Below are positions 51,665 to 61,530 of a stretch of DNA of 64,000 bases, one piece after another. Position 1 is the stretch's first letter. Every line of letters starts with the position of its first letter. The notes beneath the pieces are model-generated. The model saw only the letters and a list, made by a program, of their open reading frames with translations. It did no database searches and was not told the origin of the DNA. Source of the DNA: DASVTR01 sp036382855 (GTDB taxonomy: Bacteria > Acidobacteriota > Blastocatellia > Pyrinomonadales > Pyrinomonadaceae); NCBI GenBank assembly GCA_036382855.1, contig DASVPO010000002.1:1-64000 (forward strand). Reading direction: 5' to 3'. The position numbers were made by a program, and so were the translations under genes.

Positions 51665-53429
51665 ATTGTCCGACCTGTACGCGGTCGCCGGGTTGCAGGC
51701 GCGGGTCCGGGATTTTGCCCGACTTGATTTCCTTGAGCGCATACTTGGTCGTCGTCAGTCGCCCGTCTGGTTCTTCGCGCGAGATTTCCACGGTGTCTTG
51801 CGCACGCGTGAGGCCGCCGGCGGCGAGGATGGCCTGAATCAGCGTGATGCCCTGCTGATATGATTTCTGCCCGGGCGAGTTGATGCGGCCGCCGATGAAG
51901 TAGTAGAGCGGCTGACGGGCGCTGACGGTGATGACATCGCCGGGTTTGACCAGCACGTTGAGCGCCGTAGGGTCTGTCAGGTCGTTGACGGGGATTGACT
52001 CGTTTGCGCGCATGATGACGGCGCGTCCTGCGTCCGGCCTGAGTTGCGCTTCGGCCGCAATCACGTAGAGCGGCACGGCTTCGCGCTGTAGAATTTTTCG
52101 TCCCGGATAATTGACCAGACCGCTGACGATGACGACATGACTCGAATAATCGCGCACGCCGACCACCACCTGCGAATCATTGCCCAGCGCGCGTCGCTTC
52201 AGTTCCGCCGAGAGGCGTGCGCCGATTTCTTCGGTCGTCAGTCCGGCGACCGTGAATGACCCGCCGACGAGCGGATATTCGATGAGCCCTCCGCTCATTA
52301 CTGTAAACAGGGTCGAGCGGCTGTTCGGCGTATTGAGCAGGCGAATGTCCAGCACGTCTCCGACGCCGACGCGGTAAATGCTCGTCGGCGGCATCTCGCT
52401 ACTGCTGCTAACGGCGGCTGCCGGTTCAGCCGTTGTTGTTGTCGTCGTCTCACCTGTGGTTGTGGCGCTTGTCGAAGGCGCGCTCGCGCCGGATGGATTC
52501 GCGCCGGAGCTGTTTGCGGCTGTGTTGACCGATGCGCCGTTGGTGGTTGCGTTGGGTGTCGCTTCGCTTGCGGCCGGTTGTTGATTCGCAACTTCAGTCG
52601 CCGCAGCAGGAGACTGTGATGATGCATCAACAGCAGGAGACTGTGATGATGCGTTAACGGATGATGAAGTGTTTGCTGGCGAAGACGGAGTTGCTTGATT
52701 GTTGTCTGAAGCAGCGCCATCTGGAACAGTCGCTTGAGCAGCATCCTTTTCGGTTGTTGTGCTCGTGCTCGATGGTTCAGTTGTTGAGTCGTTAAGGCTG
52801 GCTGCGTTGTTGGTGGTTGGAGCGGTCGCTGGCTTCGGGTCGTTGCCAAGAAGTTTCTGGAAGCTTTCGGCCATCTCGGGGTTAAGAGTTTGCAGAATTT
52901 TGTACTGTGCCTGCGATGAAGCCTTGTCGCCGAGTATGTGATACATCCAGCCCAACTGATAATGTGCCTCGGCCCAGTCCGGCTTCACCTTCGCCGCGCG
53001 CTTGTAGGATTCGCGCGCTTCCTTGTAGAGGTTGAGACTGTAGTAAGCCTGCCCGAGGCTGTAGTAAGTCTTAGGGTCTGTGGAGCCTAGACGGATTGAT
53101 TGCTTGAAGGCTTCGACCGCATCCCTGAAACGCTTCGATTCATAATGGCTCATGCCGATGGCGTAATAGGAGGCGGCGTCCTGCTGCTCGCCCGCCGTGT
53201 TCAGGTCGGTCCGCCCGTCGGAGGGAATCTGCTGGCCGGTCTCTTGAGCGGCAGTTGTTCTGGCGGTTCTCTTCGTTGTCCCACGCTTGCGCGGATTCTT
53301 CGGCTTCGCTTCCCTGACCGCTACGTTGGTAGGCTGTGTAAGCGCAGTAGAGTCCGTCTGCGCGTGCGCTGTCGGCAGGCAGGCACAGCAAGCCAGCAGC
53401 ATCACACCGGCTGATAAGACTTTCTTCAT
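51663..53429 (-). CDS. TPR-repeat protein fused to polysaccharide export (Wza-like, SLBB) domain
   Basis: 588 residues from ATG 53429 (the longer frame to 53612 is not supported). Signal peptide MKKVLSAGVMLLACCACL ending AHAQ; TPRs at about 75-190 (YYAIGMSHYESKRFRDAVEA, YYSLNLYKEARESYKRAA); a long Ser/Thr/Ala/Asn linker of about 145 residues; then the polysaccharide biosynthesis/export domain (YRVGVGDVLDIRLLNTPN) and two SLBB-like segments (VVIVSGLVNYPG, YYFIGGRINSPG). It would be a periplasmic or outer-membrane partner for capsule/exopolysaccharide export. No sugar transferases are nearby in this window. A TPR head on a Wza-type protein is unusual. Confidence 0.85.
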   Translation of the reverse strand: MKKVLSAGVMLLACCACLPTAHAQTDSTALTQPTNVAVREAKPKNPRKRGTTKRTARTTAAQETGQQIPSDGRTDLNTAGEQQDAASYYAIGMSHYESKRFRDAVEAFKQSIRLGSTDPKTYYSLGQAYYSLNLYKEARESYKRAAKVKPDWAEAHYQLGWMYHILGDKASSQAQYKILQTLNPEMAESFQKLLGNDPKPATAPTTNNAASLNDSTTEPSSTSTTTEKDAAQATVPDGAASDNNQATPSSPANTSSSVNASSQSPAVDASSQSPAAATEVANQQPAASEATPNATTNGASVNTAANSSGANPSGASAPSTSATTTGETTTTTTAEPAAAVSSSSEMPPTSIYRVGVGDVLDIRLLNTPNSRSTLFTVMSGGLIEYPLVGGSFTVAGLTTEEIGARLSAELKRRALGNDSQVVVGVRDYSSHVVIVSGLVNYPGRKILQREAVPLYVIAAEAQLRPDAGRAVIMRANESIPVNDLTDPTALNVLVKPGDVITVSARQPLYYFIGGRINSPGQKSYQQGITLIQAILAAGGLTRAQDTVEISREEPDGRLTTTKYALKEIKSGKIPDPRLQPGDRVQVGQ

Positions 53430-53586
53430 AACAAACTCAACTTTCTCGGATTCCGTGAAGCGGCACGCGGACGAGCGAGCGCAAGGTAAGCACCATGAGC
53501 GGCACGAGTCAGGCTGCCTTTTGAGCAGGCGGATTATACAAAAGCATCTGCCAATTAGGAAGGCGGAAGCGCGAATCCGCGCCTGC

Positions 53587-55218
53587 TCAACCCGGAGCAG
53601 CAACGCTCTCATCCTTCATCGTCAAACTCTCCGCATTCATGTTTCCAATTTCCGGCACGCCTTCTACGGGCAAGCCCTCGCGGATGATGGAATGCACGCG
53701 CCAGCGCTCGTCATCGCGCGCGGGAAAGTCCGTGCGGTAGTGTGCGCCGCGAGACTCCTCGCGCCAGAGAGCAGAGCGCGCAACGAGCGTAGCGACGTTC
53801 AGAAAATTCCTCGAAGCGCGCGAGAGCGGCGCTCGTGCTATCTGCTCGAATTCCGCGAGAGCGCGGCCGATGGATTCGCGGCTCCGAAGGATGCCGACGC
53901 GTTCCCACATCAAACGCCGGACGCGCTTGCGAACGGCGAGCGCTATTTCTCCCCCCGAGAGTGCGCCCGGCGCTTTCTCGTTGCCTGCAAACTGCTCAAC
54001 TGCATCGTCGGGCCTCACGCTCTCGTGCGCGCAATCAACGGCTGCGGCGCGGCCGGCGCGTGCGCCGAAGACCAGACCTTCGAGCAGCGAATTTGAAGCC
54101 AGACGGTTTGCGCCGTGAACTCCTGTGCAGGAGACTTCGCCTGCCGCGTAGAGGCCGGGCAGAGTAGCGCGCCCTTCAAGGTCCGTGCGCACGCCGCCCA
54201 TGCAATAATGAGAAGCAGGCGAGACGGGCACAACTTCCTTCGTGATGTCCAGACCGTAGCGCAGGCAGGTTTCGTAAATCTTTGGAAAACGTTTGACCAG
54301 ATAACGCGCATCGAGCGCGGTCATGTCCAGATAAACTGTGCGCGTCGCCGTCCGCTGCATCTCCGCGACGATTGAACGGCTGACGATATCGCGCGGAGCA
54401 AGTTCCGCACGCTCGTGATAGCGCGGCATAAAACGTTTGCCGTCTTTGTTGCGCAGCACGCCGCCCTCGCCGCGCATCGCTTCCGAGAGCAGAAAGCGTG
54501 GTGCTTCGGGCAAATTCAAAGCGGTCGGATGAAACTGTACAAACTCCATGTCGGCCAGTTCAGCGCCCGCTGCATACGCCATCGCCATCCCGTCGCCGGT
54601 CGCAACGTTCGGATTCGTAGTGTGCAGGAAGACCTGCCCCGCGCCGCCCGAAGCCATCACAACAGCACGCGCCCACAGTTGCCTCGGCGCACGCACTAAC
54701 GGGTCCAGATAACGCACGCCGCAGACGCGTCCATCCCTGACTATCAGGCTTTCCGTCGCCGCGTGGGCCATGAAAGCCAACCCGCGCTCGGCGCGCGCTC
54801 TGGCTATCAACGCGCGCACAATCTCAGCGCCCGTCGAATCGCCGTGCGCGTGCAGAATACGGCGGCGCGAATGTGCGGCCTCCTGCGTGAAGGCCAGCCG
54901 CCCGCCTTCGCGGTCAAACTCCGTGCCCCACGCAATCAATTCCTGTATCAACGCCGGGCCGTCCTCGACCATCACGCGCACAGCGCTCTCGTCGCACAAT
55001 CCGGCTCCCGCGTTAAGCGTGTCTTCCTCATGCAGCGCGACGCGGTCGTCTTCAGCCATCGCGACGGCAATCCCGCCCTGCGCATATTCTGTGTTGGATT
55101 CGTCCGTGCGGTCTTTGGTGAGAACGGTGACGCGCGCCCCGCGTTGGGCCAACTCAATAGCGGCACGCAAGCCCGCGATTCCGCTGCCAATAACGATGAA
55201 ATCTGTTTCGAGAGCCAT
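53587..55218 (-). CDS. nadB: L-aspartate oxidase NadB
   Basis: 543 residues, FAD-dependent enzyme making iminoaspartate, the first step of de novo NAD synthesis. FAD binding GSGIAGLRAAIELAQRG is at the N-terminus. Other signatures are EDDRVALHEEDTLNAGAGLCD, ASGGAGQVFLHTTNP and SHYCMGGVRTDLEGR, LPGLYAAGEVSCTGVHGANRL. Length and motif order match NadB rather than the related succinate dehydrogenase. nadA and nadC are not in the window. Confidence 0.95.
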   Translation of the reverse strand: MALETDFIVIGSGIAGLRAAIELAQRGARVTVLTKDRTDESNTEYAQGGIAVAMAEDDRVALHEEDTLNAGAGLCDESAVRVMVEDGPALIQELIAWGTEFDREGGRLAFTQEAAHSRRRILHAHGDSTGAEIVRALIARARAERGLAFMAHAATESLIVRDGRVCGVRYLDPLVRAPRQLWARAVVMASGGAGQVFLHTTNPNVATGDGMAMAYAAGAELADMEFVQFHPTALNLPEAPRFLLSEAMRGEGGVLRNKDGKRFMPRYHERAELAPRDIVSRSIVAEMQRTATRTVYLDMTALDARYLVKRFPKIYETCLRYGLDITKEVVPVSPASHYCMGGVRTDLEGRATLPGLYAAGEVSCTGVHGANRLASNSLLEGLVFGARAGRAAAVDCAHESVRPDDAVEQFAGNEKAPGALSGGEIALAVRKRVRRLMWERVGILRSRESIGRALAEFEQIARAPLSRASRNFLNVATLVARSALWREESRGAHYRTDFPARDDERWRVHSIIREGLPVEGVPEIGNMNAESLTMKDESVAAPG

Positions 55219-55231
55219 TGAGGTTTAACTA

Positions 55232-55612
55232 CTACTGCGTCGGCTCCGATTCAAGCTCGGTGACTCGCTCATCTAACTCATCCACATCAGTTTGGAGATG
55301 GAGAATATTACGGTTGAGAATATCAACCTGACGCTCTACACGACGCAAACCAGCATTCATTTCATCACGAATATTCTTGAAGCCCTCGCGCGTTTCGTTT
55401 TCCAGCGCTCCAACTCTCGCCAGCACTTGCTCCCAGATTGGGCGCGTCTCCTGCAAGCGGCGGTCAACCTTCTCTTCCAGAGTAGCCAGCCTTTCTTCCA
55501 CAACAGTTAAGCGCGTCTCAAGCCCGTCGAGTCGCGCGTCTATGGAATCAAGGCGCGCGAGGATGAGGCGCAGCGTGTCGTTCGCAAGTGGCTGTGTGAT
55601 TTCTTCGCTCAT
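55232..55612 (-). CDS. Coiled-coil protein of unknown function
   Basis: 126 residues from ATG 55612 (GGAGAAACGG upstream; an ATG at 55660 is also in frame). Almost the whole chain is a long helix with heptad pattern (LDSIDARLDGLETRLTVVEE; VERQVDILNRNILHLQTDVD), no signal peptide. Such short coiled coils occur in many roles; nothing more can be said. It lies 13 bases upstream of nadB on the same strand, so it might be co-expressed. The M16 peptidase gene runs away from it. Confidence 0.72.
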   Translation of the reverse strand: MSEEITQPLANDTLRLILARLDSIDARLDGLETRLTVVEERLATLEEKVDRRLQETRPIWEQVLARVGALENETREGFKNIRDEMNAGLRRVERQVDILNRNILHLQTDVDELDERVTELESEPTQ

Positions 55613-55751
55613 CCGTTTCTCCGCAAGCTTGATTATGAAACTAATCACGGTTTCACTCAAGCCGAAAAAGGTGCTCTTCCTATCAGGTTTGCACTACAAA
55701 CGCGGCGCGTGTTGCTGGCTCGTTCGGCGGCGCGTTAGAATTAAGCCCACT

Positions 55752-58721
55752 GTGTTACCGACAATCAATTACACCGAGTTCAAACTAAAAAACGGCCTGC
55801 GCGTCATCTTCCACGAAGACCACTCGACGCCCATCGTCGCCGTTAATATCTGGTATCACGTCGGCTCGAAGAACGAAGTGCCCGGCCGCACGGGCTTTGC
55901 GCATCTCTTCGAGCACATGATGTTTCAAGGCTCGCTGCATCACGACGACGATTACTTCGTCCCGCTACAGGAAGCGGGCGGAACCCTTAACGGTTCGACC
56001 AATGCCGACCGTACAAACTACTGGGAAGTAGTGCCCTCAAATTTTCTCGAACTCGCCCTCTGGCTCGAATCCGACCGCATGGGCTACCTGCTCGAAGCCC
56101 TGACGGAAAAGAAGCTCGCCAACCAGCGCGAGGTTGTCAAAAACGAGAAGCGGCAGAACTACGACAATCGCCCTTATGGCCTCGTCGCAGCACGCATCGC
56201 GGAGACGATGTATCCGCCCACACACCCTTATCACTGGTTGACCATTGGCTCGCTCGAAGACCTGACCGCCGCCTCGAAGGAGGATATTTCCGAATTTTTC
56301 CGCCGCTACTACACGCCGAACAACGCGAGCCTCGTCGTCGCCGGCGACTTCAATCCGCAGGAAGCGCTTCTGTTAGTCGAAAAGTATTTCGGGCCATTGA
56401 AGCCCGGGCCGGAAGTCCTGCGTCCAAGTGCGCCGCAGCCAATCCTCCATGAAGAGATACGTCTCACGATGGAAGACCGTGTTTCGCTGCCGCGTCTCTA
56501 CATGGTCTGGCATAGCTCGCCGCAATGGAGCGAGGATGAGGCCGCGCTCGATACGCTGGCCTTCGTGCTGGCGGGTGGAAAGGGTTCGCGTCTCTACAAG
56601 TCTCTCGTCTATGAAAAGCAGATTGCGCAGGACGCGACGGCCTTCAACAACGCGCGTGAGCTTGCAGGGCAGTTTCAAATCATAGCGACGGCCAAGCCGG
56701 GCAAGACTGCGGAAGAGTTGGAGCAGGCTATCTTTGAAGAGTTGACGAAAATCAAGCGGGAGCCGCCGACCGCGGAAGAGATGGAGCGCGGCTATAACGC
56801 ACGCGAGGCTTCGTTTATCTACAGCCTGCAAACTCTCGGCGGCTTCGGCGGCAAGAGCGACCAGTTGAACCAGTATGCCGTCTATACGGGCCAGCCGGAC
56901 TATTTCAGGCAAGACCTCGAACGCTACAGGCGCGTCGCAGCAACCGACGTGACGGCCGCTGCGAACAAATACCTGACGGACAAGCGACTCGTCCTGACGG
57001 TCTTGCCGCGCCCGAAAGGAAAGCAGACGACGGGCGACCCTGTTCCCGTTGGCCCAAGCGGAGCGATTGCCGCGCCCTCTCAACAGACCGCTGGCACAAC
57101 CATGCCCGGCTCCAGCACCGCCGCCTCGCAAACCACGCGGCCCGTCGCAACGCCTGCCTCTTCTCTGGCACAGCCGGCGGGCGTCGAGCCGCAAACAAAA
57201 GCTGAAGCAGACGCCACCGCTCCCGCCGGAGCAACGCCGCCTGCCACCACAGCTCAACGCAAAGGCGAGCCTGAAGGCCACGAACAACCTGAACTCGGCG
57301 GCCTCTACGTCCGTCCTGCGCCGAAGCCTGACCCTGTTTTCAAGCTTCCAGAGTTGCAGCGCCGCACGCTCTCTAACGGGCTTGAAGTCCTGCTCGTTGA
57401 GCATAAAGAGTTGCCGGTCGTCAATATGAGTCTGGTATTGAAGACGGGCGGCGCTGCCGACCCGCTAGAGCGTTCGGGGCTGGCGAGCCTGACAGCCGCT
57501 CTGATTGACGAAGGAACACGCACGCGCTCGGCTCTGGACATTTCAAACCAACTCTCGGCCATCGGCGCAAGCCTCAGCACAGGCGTTGACTGGGACTATT
57601 CCACTCTTAACCTGCTGACGCTCAACAAGCATCTTGACCGCGCGCTCGAAATCTACACGGACGTTATTCTTAACCCGACGTTTCCTGAAAATGAGTTGAA
57701 GCTGCAACGCAACTCAAGACTGGCCGCGCTCTTGCAGCGTCGCGACAACGCCGAAGCCATCGCTCTCCTTGCTTACACTTCCCTGCTCTACGGGCGCAAT
57801 CATCCCTACGGGCGCTCGCTCATCGGTGATGAGATTTCTCTGGCAGCGATTCAGGATAAGGACGTGCGTCGTTTCTACGACACTTACTACCATCCGAACA
57901 ACGCCGCGTTAATAGTCGTCGGAGATGTCCGTGCAGACGCGCTCACACAATCGCTTGAGCACGCTTTCAGTAGTTGGAAGCGCGATGAAGTGCCTGTCGT
58001 CACAATTGCTGAGCCGCCCGTGCGCGAGCGTGCGACACTTTATCTCCTGGACAAGCCCGGCGCGGCGCAGAGCGTCATCAACATCGGGCAGGTAGGAACA
58101 TCGCGCTCCACGCCCGATTACTTTCCGCTGGTTGTGATGAACACGCTGCTCGGCGGGCAGTTTACCTCGCGCCTCAACATGAATCTGCGCGAAGATAAGG
58201 GCTACACGTATGGCGCGCGCACGTTGTTTGATCTCCGTCAAGGGGCTGGGCCATTCATCGCCAACGCGAGCGTGCAGACGGCCGTCACGGAAGAAGCCGT
58301 CGTGGAGTTTATGAAGGAACTGCGCGGCATTCGCGGCGCGCTTCCCATCGAGCCCGCCGAGCTTGAATTCTCAAAGCAGGCCATCATCCGTGGCTTCCCG
58401 CGCAGCTTTGAAACGCCGGACCAGATTGCCGGACGCCTCGCGGCCGTCGTCATCTACAATCTGCCTGACAACTATTTCAACGACTACATCTCGCGAGTGC
58501 GCGCCGTCACGCTCGAAGACGTGACGCATGTCGCCAATAAATATCTGGACCCGTCGAGGATGGCGATTGTCGTCGTCGGCGACCGCAAGGTGATAGAGCC
58601 AGCCCTCCGCTCGTTGCCAGAAATAGGCTCGTCGCTTCAGCTTATAGATGCTGAAGGGCGTCCACTCTCAGACGATAACGGCGGCGGCAGTAGTATTAAT
58701 AATAGCGGCGGGCAACAGTAG
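55752..58721 (+). CDS. M16 family metallopeptidase with two fused M16 halves
   Basis: 989 residues from GTG 55752, which places the start just before the domain (TINYTEFKLKNGLRVIF); longer frames from 55635 or before add unrelated residues. The first half has the zinc motif HLFEHMMF (His51, Glu54, His55). The second half, after a Pro/Ala/Thr linker of about 100 residues, starts RTLSNGLEVLLVEHKELPVV, lacks HxxEH, and carries the Arg/Tyr motif near LREDKGYTYGARTLFD. This equals the catalytic and substrate-binding halves of dimeric M16B peptidases in one chain. No signal peptide is visible, so its location is unsure. Confidence 0.88.
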   Translation: MLPTINYTEFKLKNGLRVIFHEDHSTPIVAVNIWYHVGSKNEVPGRTGFAHLFEHMMFQGSLHHDDDYFVPLQEAGGTLNGSTNADRTNYWEVVPSNFLELALWLESDRMGYLLEALTEKKLANQREVVKNEKRQNYDNRPYGLVAARIAETMYPPTHPYHWLTIGSLEDLTAASKEDISEFFRRYYTPNNASLVVAGDFNPQEALLLVEKYFGPLKPGPEVLRPSAPQPILHEEIRLTMEDRVSLPRLYMVWHSSPQWSEDEAALDTLAFVLAGGKGSRLYKSLVYEKQIAQDATAFNNARELAGQFQIIATAKPGKTAEELEQAIFEELTKIKREPPTAEEMERGYNAREASFIYSLQTLGGFGGKSDQLNQYAVYTGQPDYFRQDLERYRRVAATDVTAAANKYLTDKRLVLTVLPRPKGKQTTGDPVPVGPSGAIAAPSQQTAGTTMPGSSTAASQTTRPVATPASSLAQPAGVEPQTKAEADATAPAGATPPATTAQRKGEPEGHEQPELGGLYVRPAPKPDPVFKLPELQRRTLSNGLEVLLVEHKELPVVNMSLVLKTGGAADPLERSGLASLTAALIDEGTRTRSALDISNQLSAIGASLSTGVDWDYSTLNLLTLNKHLDRALEIYTDVILNPTFPENELKLQRNSRLAALLQRRDNAEAIALLAYTSLLYGRNHPYGRSLIGDEISLAAIQDKDVRRFYDTYYHPNNAALIVVGDVRADALTQSLEHAFSSWKRDEVPVVTIAEPPVRERATLYLLDKPGAAQSVINIGQVGTSRSTPDYFPLVVMNTLLGGQFTSRLNMNLREDKGYTYGARTLFDLRQGAGPFIANASVQTAVTEEAVVEFMKELRGIRGALPIEPAELEFSKQAIIRGFPRSFETPDQIAGRLAAVVIYNLPDNYFNDYISRVRAVTLEDVTHVANKYLDPSRMAIVVVGDRKVIEPALRSLPEIGSSLQLIDAEGRPLSDDNGGGSSINNSGGQQ

Positions 58722-58734
58722 GCCGGAGACAGTT

Positions 58735-58752
58735 TGAAAGCGTTCGCTTTCA
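58735..58752. terminator. Small hairpin between convergent genes
   Basis: TGAAAG and CTTTCA around CGTTCG, just after the M16 stop and overlapping the last codons of the minus gene ending at 58750. No T tract. Weak candidate. Confidence 0.3.
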
Positions 58753-59379
58753 CATAATATGCTCATCCTTCTCCGCTTCCCAGGAGGCCACTTTCGCTCC
58801 GGCCGCGTCGCGGCAGCTTTCCGTCAGAGCGACAAGGCATTGAACAAACCATGCTGTGGCTTGCAGCAGGTCTGTCACGTCGTCATCCGAGACCTCAAGT
58901 TCTCTGACTAACTGCGGAGAAGAGATGGCGGCCTTGATGCTGAAAGTCTCTTTCAGTTGCAGCCACTCCGCATCTTGAGTCGGCAGTATGTAATCGGAGT
59001 AGTGAACGCGCGCAAACGCATTGAAAGCAAATTTGATGCGCTCCAACATCTGTTCCTGCGTCAGCCCCGGCTCGACCTCCTGCTCGTCGTCGAAGTCGTA
59101 AGCCTTTTCCAACGTCTCCAACTCCCTGAGTGAGAAGACTACCTCACGCGAGTTGCGTGCAACGTAGGCGATATAGGTCAGGTGATACGTGGCTCCCTCA
59201 ATCAACGCGAAGACGGTCAGCGCGCACATACGCCGCCAAAACCCTAGCCACTCGCCCTGACTCTCCTCTTCCTCAGCTTTGACGACAGCCTCGTGTGCTG
59301 CCGCGCATTTCTGCATATCCGCGGCCAGCGCGCTCACGATGTCCCAAAACTCTTCTATTGAATAAGGCGGCTCTGCCAT
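58750..59379 (-). CDS. Uncharacterised helical protein, paralogue of next gene (A)
   Basis: 209 residues from ATG 59379, start chosen by similarity to the neighbour (PPYSIEEFW). All-helical, no signal or membrane helix. Conserved blocks shared with the gene at 59437-60057 include PPYSIEEFW, TYH near the middle with Y.AYV.RNSR, the YDFD acid run, RIKxAFxAFARVH, DYxLP, and an ATAW helix near the end. I do not recognise a family or fold. It is the second of a tandem pair on the minus strand, separated by 57 bases. Confidence 0.68.
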   Translation of the reverse strand: MAEPPYSIEEFWDIVSALAADMQKCAAAHEAVVKAEEEESQGEWLGFWRRMCALTVFALIEGATYHLTYIAYVARNSREVVFSLRELETLEKAYDFDDEQEVEPGLTQEQMLERIKFAFNAFARVHYSDYILPTQDAEWLQLKETFSIKAAISSPQLVRELEVSDDDVTDLLQATAWFVQCLVALTESCRDAAGAKVASWEAEKDEHIM

Positions 59380-59436
59380 TGTTTCGTTACTTAAGACGCA
59401 GACGCTACGTTTACATGACTGCTTTGAGCGCAAGCA

Positions 59437-60057
59437 TTACATGATGAGTTCGTCCTTCTCTTCCTTGAGAAAGGCGGCTCTATCTTCCATGCTCTTTTCG
59501 CTGCTCTCCAGCAGGCTGACCATCTGCTTCATAATCCATGCGGTCGCCTCAAGCAAATTCGTCACGTTGTCATCAGAAATATTCAACTCTGCGCTCGCTT
59601 GCGGACGCACGAGTCTGTTTTCGATTATGAAAATATCTTTGACTGTTAACCAGTTGGGGTCGTCTTCAGGCAACAGATAATCGCAGCAGTGAACGCGCGC
59701 GAAGGCTGTGAAAGCTAACTTGATTCTTTCGAGTCGCTCCTGCGGCATGAGAATGACCTCAGGCCGGTTATTTTCATCGAAGTCGTAAAGGCTTTCCAGC
59801 CGCTCCACTTCGTCCGCAGAGAAGACAGCATCGCGCGAATTACGTTCGACATAGGCCGTGTAGAGCATGTGGTAGGTAGCGGATTCGACGGAGGCGAAGA
59901 TGACATGCGCGCACAATCTTCGCCATGACTGCACGGCCTTCGCGTCCTCTCCTTTGGAAGCCGCCTCAAGCGCAGACGTGCATCGCCGCAGGTCGTTGGC
60001 TAGCGCCGCGACTATTTTCCAGAACTCTTCTATCGAGTAGGGCGGGAGTATCATCAT
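59437..60057 (-). CDS. Uncharacterised helical protein, paralogue of previous gene (B)
   Basis: 206 residues from ATG 60057 (the next codon is also ATG); a longer frame to 60318 would overlap rlmN and is not favoured. It shares about half its residues with the protein at 58750-59379 across the whole length by eye, so the two come from a tandem duplication. Cys and His in ARVHCCDYLLP differ from HYSDYILP in the paralogue. ACGGAAA lies before the start. Function unknown; divergent from rlmN. Confidence 0.68.
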   Translation of the reverse strand: MMILPPYSIEEFWKIVAALANDLRRCTSALEAASKGEDAKAVQSWRRLCAHVIFASVESATYHMLYTAYVERNSRDAVFSADEVERLESLYDFDENNRPEVILMPQERLERIKLAFTAFARVHCCDYLLPEDDPNWLTVKDIFIIENRLVRPQASAELNISDDNVTNLLEATAWIMKQMVSLLESSEKSMEDRAAFLKEEKDELIM

Positions 60058-60300
60058 TTTCCGTTTCGAGTATGGCCCGCGCTCAAACAACCGTAGCACC
60101 GGCCTCCTTGTCATAAACCGGCAGCCGCTAAAGAAACGCCGCTCATTTCGTCTGTGTGAAGCTTCGGTCTTATTATAAGTCAGTTTCCGCTGAATCCGTG
60201 CAACTATCTCAGACAGGCCCGCACCTGAATAAGTTAAACCCTTTCGTCTCATTAACGCCACCTGTAGGATGAACGGCGGGAGTGTTAGAATAGAGCAACG

Positions 60301-61383
60301 ATGAATCAGGCACAGCATTTGACTGGACTAACGAGAGCAGAGCTCGGCGATTTTGTGCGCGAACTCGGCGAGCCGGACTACCGCGCGCGTCAAATCTTCA
60401 GCGCCCTGCATCATCGCCGCCTCCGCTCTTTCGATGCGATGACCGACCTGCCGAAAGAGTTTCGCGCCCGGCTGAAAGAGGCTGCGACCGCCGCCACGCT
60501 CACAATCGAATCGCGCTACATCTCCGAGGACGGCACGCGCCGCTACCTGCTCAAGACACACGATAATCTGCCGGTCGAAACCGTTTTCATTCCCGAAGAG
60601 CGACGCGATACCATCTGCTTTTCATCGCAATCCGGCTGCCCTCTGCAATGCGATTTTTGCCTGACGGCGAAACTCGGTCTCCTGCGCACGCTCACAGCGG
60701 GCGAGATTGTCGAGCAGATTATCATCGCGCTCAACGACGCTTATGGAGAGGGCGTGCAGACGCCGCGCGGTACAAACCTCGTGGCGATGGGAGCGGGCGA
60801 GCCTTTCCTCGCCTTTGAGCCGCTGATGAAAGCTCTGGGGCTGATGGCCGACACGGATGGCCTGCACATCGTGCCCAACCGCGTGACGGTTTCGACGGCA
60901 GGCGTCGTGCCGCGCATCAGGGAACTGGCGAGCATCCCTGCGCGCCCGCACCTTGCAATCTCGCTTGCAGCACCGACAGACGAGTTGCGCGATAAGCTGA
61001 TGCCGATTAATAAGAAGTGGCCGCTTGACGAACTAATGGCGGCCTGCAAGGAGTTTGAGAAATCCCTGAAGCCCGGCGAGCGTTTCACGTTTGAGTACGT
61101 CATGCTCGACAATGTTAACGACTCTGACGAGCAGGCGCGACAGCTCGCCAACCTGCTCAACCGCCATCAACTGCGCGTCAAAGTTAATCTGATTCCACAC
61201 AATCCGGCCGACCCGCTGCCCTACCGCCCGTCGCCGCTCGCGCGCGTCGAAAGCTTCAAAGCCATTCTTGAATCCAAAGGCGTGCAGGCTTACGTGCGTC
61301 GCCCGCGCGGCAGAGACATCTATGCAGCCTGCGGACAGTTAGCCGCCCGTCGCACAACCAATCCGATTCAATTGACGGCCTGA
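60301..61383 (+). CDS. rlmN: 23S rRNA (adenine-2503) methyltransferase RlmN
   Basis: 360 residues. Radical-SAM enzyme that methylates A2503 of 23S rRNA and A37 of some tRNAs. The cluster motif is CPLQCDFC (Cys113, Cys117, Cys120), with FSSQSG before it and GEPFLA (GxGEP) in the middle. The conserved C-terminal Cys344 (DIYAACGQLA), needed as catalytic acceptor, is present. Length is typical. The ATG is at the first usable position; a TAGAAT lies 12 bases upstream but no -35. Confidence 0.95.
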   Translation: MNQAQHLTGLTRAELGDFVRELGEPDYRARQIFSALHHRRLRSFDAMTDLPKEFRARLKEAATAATLTIESRYISEDGTRRYLLKTHDNLPVETVFIPEERRDTICFSSQSGCPLQCDFCLTAKLGLLRTLTAGEIVEQIIIALNDAYGEGVQTPRGTNLVAMGAGEPFLAFEPLMKALGLMADTDGLHIVPNRVTVSTAGVVPRIRELASIPARPHLAISLAAPTDELRDKLMPINKKWPLDELMAACKEFEKSLKPGERFTFEYVMLDNVNDSDEQARQLANLLNRHQLRVKVNLIPHNPADPLPYRPSPLARVESFKAILESKGVQAYVRRPRGRDIYAACGQLAARRTTNPIQLTA

Positions 61384-61530
61384 TGCTCTCTCTTAAGAAT
61401 CATCCAAACGTTAATCCTGAGAGCAAGCCTTTCTTTCATCCGTCGCCGATTTGCGATTCACGCTTGACGGCTTTTTGGTTACAATCCGACGGAACTCTTA
61501 AATCTGGAAGGTGGCAAAGTTATATCTGAA

